In this document: positions 1 through 9,028 of the stretch, one piece after another | Layout of the letters: each line of letters starts with the position of its first letter | Position numbering within the stretch: the first letter of the stretch is position 1 | NCBI GenBank assembly: GCA_030148085.1 | Contig: JASBUF010000068.1 | Location: 1-50,601 of the forward strand | Direction: 5' to 3' | Length of the DNA: 50,601 bases | Origin: Methylophaga sp. | GTDB taxonomy: Bacteria; Pseudomonadota; Gammaproteobacteria; Nitrosococcales; Methylophagaceae | Made by a program: the position numbers and the translations under genes | The notes under the pieces: model-generated | Seen by the model: the letters and a program-made list of their open reading frames with translations, nothing else | Told to the model about the DNA's origin: nothing | Databases searched by the model: none

Positions 1-3000
1 ATGGTGTCGCCAGTCAGGTTCTGAATGCCTTTGGTAATTTCCTCTTCCTTACGGAAACGAACCTGCGTTGCGATATCCGGTCTGGCTACCGCGAAAGAAC
101 CGGCTTCACCACAGCACCGGTCATTCAAGGCTACAGCCTGCCCCATCAGCGTGCTAGCCACTGCTGTCGGCTGATACGTCTTCATCGGCGTGTGACATGG
201 GTCGTGGTACATATACTGCACCCCTTCCACACCATCGAGCTTCACACCTTTCTCCATCAAATACTCATGGATATCGAGCAGGCGGCAGCCCGGGAAGATT
301 GCCTCAAACTGATACTTGAGCAGTTGATCCATACAAGTACCACAGGACACAATCACGGTCTTGATATCCATGTAGTTCAGCGTGTTGGCAATACGGTGGA
401 ACAAAACCTGGTTAGCGGTGGAAATCGAGGTCGACTTCTCCTGATCACCGGTAGATGCCTGCGGATAACCACAGCACAGGTAACCCGGTGGCAAAACGGT
501 CTCAGTCCCCACTTCATACAGCATCGCCAGTGTGGCCAGACCAACCTGGCTGAACAGGCGCTCAGAACCACAGCCCGGGAAATAGAACACGGCATCGGAC
601 TCTTCGTTGACCTTATGCGGGTCGCGCAGAATCGGCACCAGTTTGTCATCTTCCAAGCCCAGCATGCTACGCGTGGTCTGCGTTGGCAAACCAGTCGGCA
701 TCGGTTTCTTCATAAAGTGAACGACTTGCTCACGAATCGGGGTTTTACCTGTGGTCGGCAATGGCCGTTTCTTCTTGCTACCCAATAAGCCGAGCTTTTT
801 GGCCACACCATGCGCCATGTTCTGAGCCTTATAGCCCCACTGCAGCATGGTTTTATGCATGATCTTGATGGTCAAAGGATCGGTGGCATTGAGGTAAGCC
901 ATTGATGTCCAGGTACCAATATTCGGCTTGCGCTTACCCTGCTTCTTCAGTACTTCACGCAGCTTGATGCTGACATCACCGAAGTCAATATTAACCGGGC
1001 AAGGATTCAAACAGCGGTGACACACTGTGCAGTGGTCGGCCACATCGTTCATTTCTTCGAAGTGACGGACTGAAATACCACGGCGGGTCTGCTCTTCATA
1101 CAAGAAGGCTTCAATAATCAGACCTGTACCCAGGATCTTGTTTCGCGGCGAGTAAAGCAAGTTGGCACGCGGCACGTGGGTGGTACATTCCGGCTTACAT
1201 TTGCCGCAACGCAGACAGTCCTTAATGTCATTATTGATAGCACCAAGATCACTGGCTTCCAGAATCAGTGCTTCTTGCTCCAGCAGTCGTAAGGACGGCG
1301 TATAGGCATTTTCCAGGCCCGAGCCTTCCAGCAACTTACCAGCATTGAAGTGACCATTCGGATCGACCAGCTTCTTATACCCGGCAAAGGCATCGATGGT
1401 CTTCTTATCCAGATACTGCATCTTGGTCAAACCGATACCGTGCTCACCGGAAATAACGCCGCCCAGTTTTTCCGCCAGCTCCATGACTTCATCCACAATG
1501 CCTTCAGCATCATGCATCATTTCGTAGTCATTGGAGTTGACTGGAATATTGGTGTGAACATTACCGTCACCGGCATGCATATGCGTGGCAACAAACAAGC
1601 GGCTGGAGCGATTATCTTTATGAATCGAATCCAGCTTGTTGCGGACAACATTCAAGGCCTGCCCCTGGAACAGTTCTTTCAGCGGTCTCTCAACTTCCGC
1701 GCGATAGGAAATACGCAGATCACGACGCTGCAAGACATTAAACAAGGTATCGCCATCGACAATATTGGCCTTGGCATCTTCCGACAGTAATCCTGCTTCT
1801 ACCGTTGCTGATGTATCCAGATTATCCAGCACATGCTGCCAGCGCAGCATGACTTCATCGAGGTGAGTAACCGCCGCATCTACCTTGGATTGCAGGATGG
1901 CGTCGTTCTCAGCGCTGTCATCCAGGTCCTTATTACCGCAGTCTTTCAGCTCTTTAGGATTCGATGACAGATAGTCACGCACCGCTTTGGCTGTTTTCAG
2001 CTTATTACGGGTGGACTGAACAATATTGATGCGCTCAATACCGTCGTTGTATTCGGACAGCCTGTCGAGTGGAATAACGACGTCTTCATTGATCTTGAAG
2101 GCATTGGTATGACGGGCAATCGCTGCGGTACGCGCACGGTCTGCCCAGAAACGTTTGCGGGCTTCAGGACTGACTGCAACGAAACCTTCGCCGTCACGGG
2201 CATTAGCCAGACGAACGATTTCCGAACAGGTCTCGGCTACGGCATTTTCATCGTCGCCAACTACATCAATCAGCAGCACCATTTTCGGTGCGATACTGCG
2301 CGGCGCCTTGGTAGAGTAGTCAACCGCCTTCACATAGCGCTCATCCAGATGCTCCATACCAGCGAGCATCACACCCGGGTTATTGTCGACGAAGTCCTTG
2401 GTTTCAACGATGGCAGGTACCGCTTTGCTCAAATCGTTACCGAAGAACTCCAGACACACGGTGCGGATGTAGTCCGGCATGCGGTGAAGTACAAACACGG
2501 CTGAGGTGATGAGACCATCACAGCCTTCTTTTTGAATACCAGGCAAACCGCCGAGGAATTTATTTGTGACGTCTTTACCCAGACCAATCTTGCGCAGCTC
2601 ATTGGCAGGAATGCGCATCACTTCCGGCTCACCGATCACGGTTTTACCGTCAGCCTGATAACGCGTTACCTGAAACTCAGCGGTTTCGATATCGTGGATT
2701 TTGCCCATGTTGTGGTTCAGACGTACCACTTCCATCCAGGTCGCATCTGGTGTCACCATGCGCCATGACAGCAGGTTATCCAGACAGGTACCCCACATCA
2801 CGGCTTTCTTACCGCCAGCATTCATCGCGACGTTACCACCGATGGTAGAAGCATCCTGCGAGGTCGGGTCGACCGCAAACACTAAGCCGTTACGATCCGC
2901 GACATCAGACACGCGGCGAGTGACCACACCGGCTTCCGCACGCACAGTGGCAACTTTTTCTTCACGGCCGGGAATGTGCTGATGAATGACTTCACCCAAG

Positions 3001-3662
3001 CCTTCCAGCTTTTCAGTATTTACAACAACGCTTTCTGCCGTCAGCGGAATCGCACCACCGGTATAACCGGTACCGCCCCCGCGCGGAATCACGGTGAGGC
3101 CTAGCTCGATACAGCCGGCGATAATAGCGGCCATTTCTTCTTCGCTGTCCGGGGTGATAACCGCCAGTGGATACTCGACGCGCCAGTCAGTCGCATCGGT
3201 CACATGGGATACACGGGCCAGACCATCAAACTGAATGTTATGTTTCTTGGTGGTTCGTGAAAGGCGACGCATAACCCCACGACGACGTTCGGCGGTACTC
3301 ATCAACTCACGTTCAAAGCGCTCTACCGCTGCGCGCGCACTGCGCTCTAACTGTAAGGCCAGATCGTTACCATTGTCCGTCGCGCGCTGGCGGATCTGAT
3401 CCAGACGGTGATGCAAAGCGTGACTTAATGACTTCCAGCGCTTACTGTTTTCAACCAGATCATCCTGGATAAACGGGTTACGATGAATAACCCACATATC
3501 ACCCAGCACTTCGAACAGCATCTTGGCCGAACGGCCGGTTTTACGCTGACCGCGTAGTTGCTGTAATACGTCCCACATTGGTTCACCAAGAAAACGAATA
3601 ACGATTTCTCGATCAGAAAATGAAGTATAGTTGTACGGGATCTCACGAATTCGGGTTGACAT
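1..3662 (-). CDS. DUF3683-type FAD/FMN and Fe-S oxidoreductase (GlcD-GlcF-like fusion), 3' end missing
   Basis: This is an open minus-strand frame of 1220 codons with no stop before the window edge, starting [20 protein letters not shown]. The order of parts is: an N-terminal DUF3683-like region; an FAD-binding type 4 domain with [15 protein letters not shown] near residue 195; an FAD-oxidase C domain with HAGDGNVH (about 697) and [10 protein letters not shown] (about 740); two 4Fe-4S motifs, CGKCKPEC (about 815) and [12 protein letters not shown] (about 880); and cysteine-rich CCG modules, CCGYPQ (about 1062) and CCGEAGSF (about 1182). This matches GlcD/D-lactate dehydrogenases fused to a GlcF-like iron-sulfur subunit. 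It probably oxidises a D-2-hydroxyacid and passes electrons to the respiratory chain. The substrate cannot be told from sequence. The family is usually somewhat longer, so only the C-terminal tail should be missing. It is divergent from uppP. Confidence 0.88.
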   Translation of the reverse strand, partial: MSTRIREIPYNYTSFSDREIVIRFLGEPMWDVLQQLRGQRKTGRSAKMLFEVLGDMWVIHRNPFIQDDLVENSKRWKSLSHALHHRLDQIRQRATDNGNDLALQLERSARAAVERFERELMSTAERRRGVMRRLSRTTKKHNIQFDGLARVSHVTDATDWRVEYPLAVITPDSEEEMAAIIAGCIELGLTVIPRGGGTGYTGGAIPLTAESVVVNTEKLEGLGEVIHQHIPGREEKVATVRAEAGVVTRRVSDVADRNGLVFAVDPTSQDASTIGGNVAMNAGGKKAVMWGTCLDNLLSWRMVTPDATWMEVVRLNHNMGKIHDIETAEFQVTRYQADGKTVIGEPEVMRIPANELRKIGLGKDVTNKFLGGLPGIQKEGCDGLITSAVFVLHRMPDYIRTVCLEFFGNDLSKAVPAIVETKDFVDNNPGVMLAGMEHLDERYVKAVDYSTKAPRSIAPKMVLLIDVVGDDENAVAETCSEIVRLANARDGEGFVAVSPEARKRFWADRARTAAIARHTNAFKINEDVVIPLDRLSEYNDGIERINIVQSTRNKLKTAKAVRDYLSSNPKELKDCGNKDLDDSAENDAILQSKVDAAVTHLDEVMLRWQHVLDNLDTSATVEAGLLSEDAKANIVDGDTLFNVLQRRDLRISYRAEVERPLKELFQGQALNVVRNKLDSIHKDNRSSRLFVATHMHAGDGNVHTNIPVNSNDYEMMHDAEGIVDEVMELAEKLGGVISGEHGIGLTKMQYLDKKTIDAFAGYKKLVDPNGHFNAGKLLEGSGLENAYTPSLRLLEQEALILEASDLGAINNDIKDCLRCGKCKPECTTHVPRANLLYSPRNKILGTGLIIEAFLYEEQTRRGISVRHFEEMNDVADHCTVCHRCLNPCPVNIDFGDVSIKLREVLKKQGKRKPNIGTWTSMAYLNATDPLTIKIMHKTMLQWGYKAQNMAHGVAKKLGLLGSKKKRPLPTTGKTPIREQVVHFMKKPMPTGLPTQTTRSMLGLEDDKLVPILRDPHKVNEESDAVFYFPGCGSERLFSQVGLATLAMLYEVGTETVLPPGYLCCGYPQASTGDQEKSTSISTANQVLFHRIANTLNYMDIKTVIVSCGTCMDQLLKYQFEAIFPGCRLLDIHEYLMEKGVKLDGVEGVQYMYHDPCHTPMKTYQPTAVASTLMGQAVALNDRCCGEAGSFAVARPDIATQVRFRKEEEITKGIQNLTGDT

Positions 3663-3789
3663 ATTGTCAAATAAGCCTTGTATCTAAATAAGTGTGATAA
3701 AAAACCAATTTTAACATGAAGCGCCGCTATATAGATGCCCAATCTTATTTAGTCATTTAGCGGCTGATGACTAGAGCTAAGACCAGCAC

Positions 3790-4587
3790 ATGGATTTTGT
3801 CCAGATAATCGCACTTGCCCTATTACAGGGCCTCACCGAATTTCTCCCTATCTCCAGCTCTGCGCACCTGATTTTGTTGCCGATTATTGCAAACTGGCAG
3901 GATCAGGGGCTGGCCTTTGATGTTGCCGTGCATGTCGGCACGCTCACCGCCGTAATCTATTATTTCCGCCGGACATTACGCACCTTAACTTATGACTGGT
4001 GGCAGTCTATTCTCCAGAGACAGCGGGTCGGTGAAAGTCATCTGGCTTGGGCAGTCGGATTTGGCACCATCCCTGTTGGCCTTGCAGGGCTGTTCCTAGG
4101 TGACTTTATCGAAACGGCTTTGCGCAGTCCTTTAGTTATTGCTGTGACTACAATCGTGTTCGGTCTGTTGCTCGGCTGGGCAGACTGGCAAGGTAAACGT
4201 CAGCGTCAGGAACAACAGATTGGCTGGAAAGATTTGCTGTTTATCGGACTGGCTCAAGCAATCGCCTTGATACCAGGTACCTCACGCTCAGGCATCACCA
4301 TGACCGCCGGCCTGATGCTGGGATTGACCCGCGAAGCTGCTGCCCGCTTTTCCTTTTTACTTTCTATACCGGTCATTTTACTTGCCGGTGGACTTAAAAC
4401 GCGCGACCTCGTACAATCCCCGCTTTCTGTCGATTGGACAGCGCTGATTTCAGGTGCTGTGTTCTCGGCAATCAGCGCCTATATTTGCATTTTTCTATTT
4501 TTGAAGATGCTTGAGCGCATCGGCATGTGGCCATTCGTAATTTACCGCCTGATACTTGGCGTTATACTGCTTTGGCTGTTTCTGTAA
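3790..4587 (+). CDS. uppP: Undecaprenyl-diphosphatase (BacA/UppP family)
   Basis: The 265-residue membrane protein dephosphorylates undecaprenyl diphosphate, recycling the lipid carrier for peptidoglycan and O-antigen synthesis, and gives bacitracin resistance. Both family signatures are present: the N-terminal GLTEFLPISSSAHL with its catalytic glutamate and serines, and the second motif GTSRSGITMTAGLMLG followed by REAAARFSFLLSIP. The rest is a series of hydrophobic helices, and the length is normal for the family. It is divergent from the large oxidoreductase, with 127 bp between the two start codons. It lies just upstream of rplM, but the strong promoter at 4594 shows that rplM is transcribed independently. 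I place the start at the ATG because the signature motif begins about 14 residues in, as usual. Confidence 0.96.
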   Translation: MDFVQIIALALLQGLTEFLPISSSAHLILLPIIANWQDQGLAFDVAVHVGTLTAVIYYFRRTLRTLTYDWWQSILQRQRVGESHLAWAVGFGTIPVGLAGLFLGDFIETALRSPLVIAVTTIVFGLLLGWADWQGKRQRQEQQIGWKDLLFIGLAQAIALIPGTSRSGITMTAGLMLGLTREAAARFSFLLSIPVILLAGGLKTRDLVQSPLSVDWTALISGAVFSAISAYICIFLFLKMLERIGMWPFVIYRLILGVILLWLFL

Positions 4588-4593
4588 AAGCTG

Positions 4594-4622
4594 TTGACAG
4601 CCATGTCGTGAATGCGTAATAT
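4594..4622 (+). promoter_or_regulatory. Sigma-70 promoter of rplM-rpsI
   Basis: A consensus -35 TTGACA (4594-4599) and a -10 TAATAT (4617-4622) are separated by exactly 17 bp. The expected transcript starts near 4629 and leaves a leader of about 44 nt before rplM, with a Shine-Dalgarno AGGAG upstream of the start. This is one of the best matches to the consensus in the window, as expected for a ribosomal protein operon. In E. coli the L13 operon is autoregulated, but I do not recognise a specific regulatory fold in this short leader. Confidence 0.85.
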
Positions 4623-4672
4623 TCTCCCTCTTTATTTGGACCGCCTGCGTAATTATCAGGAGCAACTCGCGG

Positions 4673-5104
4673 ATGAAAACCACCATTAGTGCAAAACCAG
4701 CAGAAGTACGTCGCGACTGGTTCGTTATTGATGCTGACGGCAAAACATTAGGCCGTATGGCAACTGAGATCGCGCGTCGTCTGCGTGGTAAACATAAAGC
4801 GATTTACACCCCTCACGTTGATACAGGTGACTACATTGTCGTCGTCAACGCTGAGAAGCTGCGTGTAACCGGTAATAAAATGAAAGATAAGATGTACTAT
4901 CACCACACAGGTCACATCGGTGGTATCAAATCTATCTCTCTGGAAAAGCAACTGGACAAAGCGCCGGAACGCGTTCTGCAAACTGCTGTTAAAGGCATGC
5001 TGCCGAAGAACCCACTGGGTCGCGCAATGTTCACCAAGCTGAAAGTCTACGCTGGCGCAGAACACCCACATACAGCACAACAGCCTAAAGCGCTGGAAAT
5101 CTAA
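4673..5104 (+). CDS. rplM: 50S ribosomal protein L13
   Basis: The 143-residue protein is a standard bacterial L13, an early-assembly protein of the large ribosomal subunit that binds 23S rRNA. Recognisable segments are [20 protein letters not shown] near the N-terminus, [28 protein letters not shown] and a C-terminal [12 protein letters not shown] followed by [11 protein letters not shown]. Its length is like that of E. coli L13 (142). It is followed by rpsI after an 11-nt gap, the universal bacterial rplM-rpsI arrangement, and is driven by the promoter at 4594. Confidence 0.99.
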   Translation: MKTTISAKPAEVRRDWFVIDADGKTLGRMATEIARRLRGKHKAIYTPHVDTGDYIVVVNAEKLRVTGNKMKDKMYYHHTGHIGGIKSISLEKQLDKAPERVLQTAVKGMLPKNPLGRAMFTKLKVYAGAEHPHTAQQPKALEI

Positions 5105-5115
5105 CGGATATCATC

Positions 5116-5505
5116 ATGGCAGATTCATACTACGCAACAGGTCGTCGTAAAAGCTCTACCGCACGTGTTTTCCTGAAACCAGGTAGCGGCAACATTTCGA
5201 TCAACACTCGCACTCTGGAAGACTACTTCGGTCGTGAAACTTCACGCATGGTCGTTCGCCAGCCTCTGGAACTGGTCGAAGCACTCGACAAGTTTGACCT
5301 GAAAATCACCGTTCGCGGTGGTGGTAACAACGGTCAAGCTGGTGCCATTCGTCACGGTATCAGCCGCGCTTTGGTTGAATACGACAGTGAATTGAAAGCA
5401 GAACTGCGTAAAGCAGGCTTCATCACTCGTGACGCACGTTCTGTTGAACGTAAGAAAATCGGTCTGCATAAAGCACGTAAACGTCCACAGTTCTCAAAAC
5501 GTTAA
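5116..5505 (+). CDS. rpsI: 30S ribosomal protein S9
   Basis: This 129-residue S9 belongs to the small-subunit head; its basic C-terminal tail reaches toward the P-site tRNA. The sequence shows [19 protein letters not shown] near the start, [21 protein letters not shown] in the middle and the conserved basic tail [17 protein letters not shown] ending in Lys-Arg. It is the second gene of the rplM-rpsI operon and is followed by a strong intrinsic terminator 28 nt after the stop. Confidence 0.99.
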   Translation: MADSYYATGRRKSSTARVFLKPGSGNISINTRTLEDYFGRETSRMVVRQPLELVEALDKFDLKITVRGGGNNGQAGAIRHGISRALVEYDSELKAELRKAGFITRDARSVERKKIGLHKARKRPQFSKR

Positions 5506-5532
5506 TTGTCGACGCCTTTACAGGCAGGACTC

Positions 5533-5564
5533 AAAAAGGCCATCCTTCTGGATGGCCTTTTTTT
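5533..5564 (+). terminator. Intrinsic terminator of rplM-rpsI
   Basis: Perfect 13-bp arms, AAAAAGGCCATCC (5533-5545) and GGATGGCCTTTTT (from 5550), flank a TTCT loop and run into seven T residues. The A-run on the 5' side means it could also work on the minus strand. Confidence 0.93.
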
Positions 5565-5635
5565 ATGCCCGCTTGTCGCTATTTTCATAAGCATGCTATA
5601 AACAAGATGTACGCGCAGATAGCATGGAAGATAAA

Positions 5636-6121
5636 ATGAACAAAACGCTTATTGCAGGGCTACTGGCCCTCTCCATTCCGGGACTGGTCATGGCTGACCA
5701 TGATGCCGAACTCGCCATAACAGCAGGTGCATTTGAGGCTTTTAACAGTCACAACAATGCAGCCGAAATCGGCATTGAGTATCGCTTTGCACCCGTCGCC
5801 TCCGCATTTAACCTGATTCCCACACTTGGCCTTGCGATGAACTCGGATGGTGGTTACTGGGCTTATGCCGGAGTTCGTTATGATTGGGATTTCAGTCCGA
5901 AATGGACGCTGACACCTAACTTTGCCATTGCTGGCTATGAAGATGGTGCTGGCTTGGACTTGGGCTACGGCATGGAATTCAGAACGGGTCTGGATCTGGC
6001 TTATCGGCTAAATGATAATAGCCGTCTGGCACTGGGTATTTACCATATGTCCAATGCCGATATCGCTGATGAAAATCCAGGCTCAGAATCGGTTATCGTG
6101 ACCTACAGCTTCGGCTTCTAA
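5636..6121 (+). CDS. PagL-like lipid A 3-O-deacylase (acyloxyacyl hydrolase)
   Basis: The protein has 161 residues from this start. An in-frame ATG at 5624 exists, but GGAAG at 5626-5630 is well placed for the ATG at 5636, which directly begins a signal peptide (MNKTLIAGLLALSIPGLVMA, cleavage before DHDAELAI). The mature part alternates polar and aromatic residues and ends in Phe, as outer-membrane barrels do. Near the C-terminus, YHMSNADIADENPGSES carries a His-x-Ser pair and a Glu twelve residues after the Ser, the same spacing as the catalytic His-Ser-Glu of Pseudomonas PagL. PagL removes the 3-O-acyl chain of lipid A in the outer membrane. It is convergent with the lipid A acyltransferase gene and follows the rpsI terminator. 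Confidence 0.83.
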   Translation: MNKTLIAGLLALSIPGLVMADHDAELAITAGAFEAFNSHNNAAEIGIEYRFAPVASAFNLIPTLGLAMNSDGGYWAYAGVRYDWDFSPKWTLTPNFAIAGYEDGAGLDLGYGMEFRTGLDLAYRLNDNSRLALGIYHMSNADIADENPGSESVIVTYSFGF

Positions 6122-6137
6122 ATAGCCAAGCTCTTGA

Positions 6138-7052
6138 TCAGAGGTTTTTGTAGAGCTGACCTTTGCCTTCCGGCTGGGTTTTAAAGCGACGGTGCACCCA
6201 CAGGTACTGTTCCGGTGACTGACGAATCGCCTTTTCCAGCCAATCATTGATCCGCTGGGCATCGGCCAGATCATCACCAGTGGGGTAGTTTTCCCAAGCC
6301 TTATCAATGGTAATCGTGTAGCTACCGTCAGCCTCTCTTCTCGGCACAAAAGGCACGATGCTAGCACCGCTCATTTTTACCATTCTGGCTGTGGCTGGAA
6401 TGGTGGCCGCCTGTACTCCAAAAAATTTGGCAAACACACTGGTGCGTTGGCCAAAGTCTTGATCCGGCGCATACCAGACGACTTTATTTTTTTTCAATGC
6501 GCGCAGCATTGAGCGGGGCTCATCGCGCAAAACGATACCTTCACTATGAAAGCTTCTTGAGCGCATCATCACCGCGTTAAACAATCTATTTTTGAGATGC
6601 CTGAACATCACATAAGCTGGGGTTTTGAGCATAATCAGCCGCCCCCCCAATTCCATACTGGTAAAATGACCGGTCAACAGAATGACACCTTTACCCCTCG
6701 CTTTGGCCTGTTCCAGGTGTTCCAGCCCTTCATAACGCACACGTTTAAGTAAGCTGTTGTCGCTGGCCCACCAACTCATGGCCGTTTCGATCATCATCAT
6801 CCCCATGGTGATCAGCGTTTTCTTTAGCAAGATCTGTTGCTGAGAAGGGTCTAATTCTGGGAAACACAACTCAATATTGCGGCGGGCAATTTTGGCACGA
6901 GAGCCCATAAACGGCGTCAGCAGACGACCCAATGTTTTACCAATCAGCAGTTGAAAGCGTCCGGGAAGATAGACAGACAGACGCATTAAGGTGAGTCCAA
7001 ACCAACTCAACCAATAACGAGGGTGAAGAAACTGCTTTTGAAAAATGCTCAT
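6138..7052 (-). CDS. lpxL: Lipid A biosynthesis late acyltransferase (LpxL/HtrB family)
   Basis: The frame stays open upstream to 7280, but the family start is the ATG at 7052 (MSIFQKQFLHPRYWLSWFGL), giving 304 residues, the usual size. One N-terminal hydrophobic segment would anchor it in the inner membrane. The acyltransferase box is visible as GHFTSMELGGR (HX4E), followed by MFRHLKNRLF and YAPDQDFGQRTSVFAKFFG, and near the C-terminus EQYLWVHRRFKT. It transfers a secondary acyl chain from acyl-ACP to Kdo2-lipid IVA. It is divergent from waaA, whose product makes its acceptor. LpxL and LpxM cannot be reliably separated by eye, so the symbol is tentative. Confidence 0.88.
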   Translation of the reverse strand: MSIFQKQFLHPRYWLSWFGLTLMRLSVYLPGRFQLLIGKTLGRLLTPFMGSRAKIARRNIELCFPELDPSQQQILLKKTLITMGMMMIETAMSWWASDNSLLKRVRYEGLEHLEQAKARGKGVILLTGHFTSMELGGRLIMLKTPAYVMFRHLKNRLFNAVMMRSRSFHSEGIVLRDEPRSMLRALKKNKVVWYAPDQDFGQRTSVFAKFFGVQAATIPATARMVKMSGASIVPFVPRREADGSYTITIDKAWENYPTGDDLADAQRINDWLEKAIRQSPEQYLWVHRRFKTQPEGKGQLYKNL

Positions 7053-7128
7053 CAGGTCGTGTTCAGTACTCAAAGATGCGCCTATGCTATCATTCCTGCT
7101 CGTTTCCCGCTTAGCAAATGAGACTGCA

Positions 7129-8394
7129 TTGAGACATTTATACAGCGTCATTTTTACTCTGGCGATTCCGTTTATCCTGCTTCGCCTGCTCTGGCGAGGA
7201 AGCCGGGCACCAGCATATTTCAAACGCTGGAATGAGCGCTTCGCTATCAAACCCGTTCCCTCAGCACATAAGCCTGTCATTTGGATTCATGCTGTTTCGA
7301 TGGGCGAAGTGGAAGCTGCCAGACCGCTGGTTGACGCGATGCAAATCCAATATCCGGGTCATCAAATTCTGATCACCACGATGACCCCGACAGGCAGTGC
7401 CCGTGTACTCAGCTTATACGGTGACGCCGTACTGCACTGCTACCTGCCTTATGATCTGCCCTTTGCAGTGAAGCGGTTTCTTCGTTCGGCACGGCCGACA
7501 ATTGGCATCATCATGGAAACCGAATTATGGCCGAACCTGATCCACTATGCTTCACAGCAGTCAGTACCGCTTGTTCTGGCTAATGCCCGGCTTTCAGCTC
7601 GTTCTGCCGCAGGATACCAGCGCATCGCAGCCCTGACCCAAACCATGTTGCAACAGCTCAGTCTGATTGCCGCGCAGTCGCAGGATGACCGCAAGCGTTT
7701 AATTGCATTAGGTGCTGATAAAGATAGCGTGCATGCAGTTGGTAACTTGAAGTTTGAAATCAGCCTGCCTGCCAGCCTCAACGAAGAAGCGGAAGCGCTG
7801 CGCACACTGTGGGGCAACCGTCCGGTATTTATCGCGGCCAGCACGCACGAAGGCGAAGATGAAATCATCCTCAATGCTTCACGACGGATCCGTGCCGAAT
7901 TTCCCGATCTGTTATTAATTTTGGTGCCGCGTCACCCTGAACGCTTTGATAAGGTTGCCGCACTGAGTCAGCGTAGCGGTTTCAAAATTTTGCGGCGCAG
8001 TGATCAGGGCATGTGCACAAGAGAGATTCAGGTACTGGTAGTTGATACCATGGGCGAGCTTCCCCTCTTCTACGGCACAGCTGATGTCGCCTTCGTCGGT
8101 GGAAGTCTGGTGCCTCGCGGTGGGCATAACTTACTTGAACCCGCAGCCTTAGGCCGCCCCGTTATCACCGGCCCGCATTACTTCAACTTCAATGAAATCA
8201 GCCGACAGTTTCTGTCAGCCAATGCCGCTATTCAAATCGACAGTAGTGAAAGTCTGGCTGATGCCGTGATTGAGTTATTCCGCTCCCCACAGAAACGGGC
8301 GGATATGGGTCAGGCTGGACAACAACTGATTCAGCACAGTCAGGGGGCAAGCCAGCGGTTACTGAATCTTATCAAGAGACATATTGATGTCTGA
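7129..8394 (+). CDS. waaA: 3-deoxy-D-manno-octulosonic acid (Kdo) transferase
   Basis: WaaA adds Kdo residues to lipid IVA on the cytoplasmic side of the inner membrane. The sequence shows an N-terminal membrane anchor (LYSVIFTLAIPFILLRLLWRG), the GT30 part with IHAVSMGEVEAARPLVDA, METELWPNLI and a C-terminal glycosyltransferase half with EGEDEIIL, FVGGSLVPRGGHNLLEPAALG. The start is uncertain. An ATG at 7084 is in frame but has no good ribosome site and sits in a promoter-like TATGCTAT. The TTG at 7129 puts Met directly before RHLYS, which aligns with family N-termini and gives 421 residues. It overlaps tadA by 8 nt at its 3' end. Confidence 0.93.
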   Translation: MRHLYSVIFTLAIPFILLRLLWRGSRAPAYFKRWNERFAIKPVPSAHKPVIWIHAVSMGEVEAARPLVDAMQIQYPGHQILITTMTPTGSARVLSLYGDAVLHCYLPYDLPFAVKRFLRSARPTIGIIMETELWPNLIHYASQQSVPLVLANARLSARSAAGYQRIAALTQTMLQQLSLIAAQSQDDRKRLIALGADKDSVHAVGNLKFEISLPASLNEEAEALRTLWGNRPVFIAASTHEGEDEIILNASRRIRAEFPDLLLILVPRHPERFDKVAALSQRSGFKILRRSDQGMCTREIQVLVVDTMGELPLFYGTADVAFVGGSLVPRGGHNLLEPAALGRPVITGPHYFNFNEISRQFLSANAAIQIDSSESLADAVIELFRSPQKRADMGQAGQQLIQHSQGASQRLLNLIKRHIDV

Positions 8395-8836
8395 TAACAC
8401 GCGCTGGATGCAGCGGGCGCTGGAACTGGCTCGCCATGCGGAAGCGGAAGGTGAAGTACCGGTTGGCGCGGTTATAGTGCTTGATGGTGAAATCATCGGC
8501 GAAGGTTGGAATCAGCCCATCAGTGCACAGGACAGCACGGCCCATGCCGAAATCATGGCGCTACGCCAGGCCTGTCAGACCATGAAAAACTATCGTCTGC
8601 CCGGCGCGGATATTTTCGTCACTCTGGAGCCCTGTATTATGTGTGCTGGCGCTTTGGTTCATGCCCGTATCCAACGGCTGTTCTATGCCACCGCGGAACC
8701 CAAAACCGGGGCTGCCGGTAGCTGTGTCGATGTCTTTTCCTTACCCAATCTTAACCACCGTGTTGAACTGGTACCCGGCCTGTTGGCAGAAGAAAGTAGT
8801 CAATTACTGCGTAATTTTTTCCGATCCCGACGCTAG
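8387..8836 (+). CDS. tadA: tRNA-specific adenosine deaminase
   Basis: TadA converts A34 to inosine in tRNA-Arg(ACG). The 149-residue protein has the zinc-deaminase signature: HAEIMALR with the zinc His and catalytic Glu near residue 53, and PCIMCAGALVHARI with the two zinc cysteines near residues 80-83. The ATG at 8387 (MSDNTRWMQRALELA) is preferred over the TTG just before it. It overlaps the end of waaA by 8 nt, so the two are probably co-transcribed and translationally coupled. Confidence 0.95.
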   Translation: MSDNTRWMQRALELARHAEAEGEVPVGAVIVLDGEIIGEGWNQPISAQDSTAHAEIMALRQACQTMKNYRLPGADIFVTLEPCIMCAGALVHARIQRLFYATAEPKTGAAGSCVDVFSLPNLNHRVELVPGLLAEESSQLLRNFFRSRR

Positions 8837-8889
8837 TTCCCTCCTCTAGAGCCCTACCCCCTAGCGCATACTCAGCGATAGCGATTGCT

Positions 8890-8940
8890 CTATGTCCATA
8901 CGCTGCCCCCGAGGTCAGGGACTTTTACGCCAAGAATCAT
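8890..8940 (-). CDS. Possible 16-codon micro-ORF in the tadA-mltF gap
   Basis: In the 192-bp gap between tadA and mltF, the minus strand encodes MILGVKVPDLGGSVWT followed by TAG. It has a near-ideal Shine-Dalgarno AAGGAG with 7 nt to the ATG, which is why I note it. In many gammaproteobacteria purL lies divergent from mltF, exactly where this start would be. The fragment could be a relic start region, a leader peptide or chance. Nothing else in the gap looks coding. Confidence 0.2.
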   Translation of the reverse strand: MILGVKVPDLGGSVWT

Positions 8941-9028
8941 TAGCTTGCTCCTTCATGCAAAACTGTTTGGGGTGCAATGAGGTCAATATCAGGCCATAAT
9001 CAAACCGTTCTACTGACGAGGCGATTGC

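Noticed and set aside
192-2982. Several open plus-strand frames of 78-198 codons (192-788, 1350-1790, 2109-2504, 2532-2768, 2701-2982)
   Set aside because: They are antisense to the large oxidoreductase, whose motifs are continuous on the minus strand; the frames show no family motif or ribosome site.
7053-7280. 76-codon upstream extension of the lipid A acyltransferase frame
   Set aside because: It is antisense to the N-terminal region of waaA and would double the normal N-terminus.
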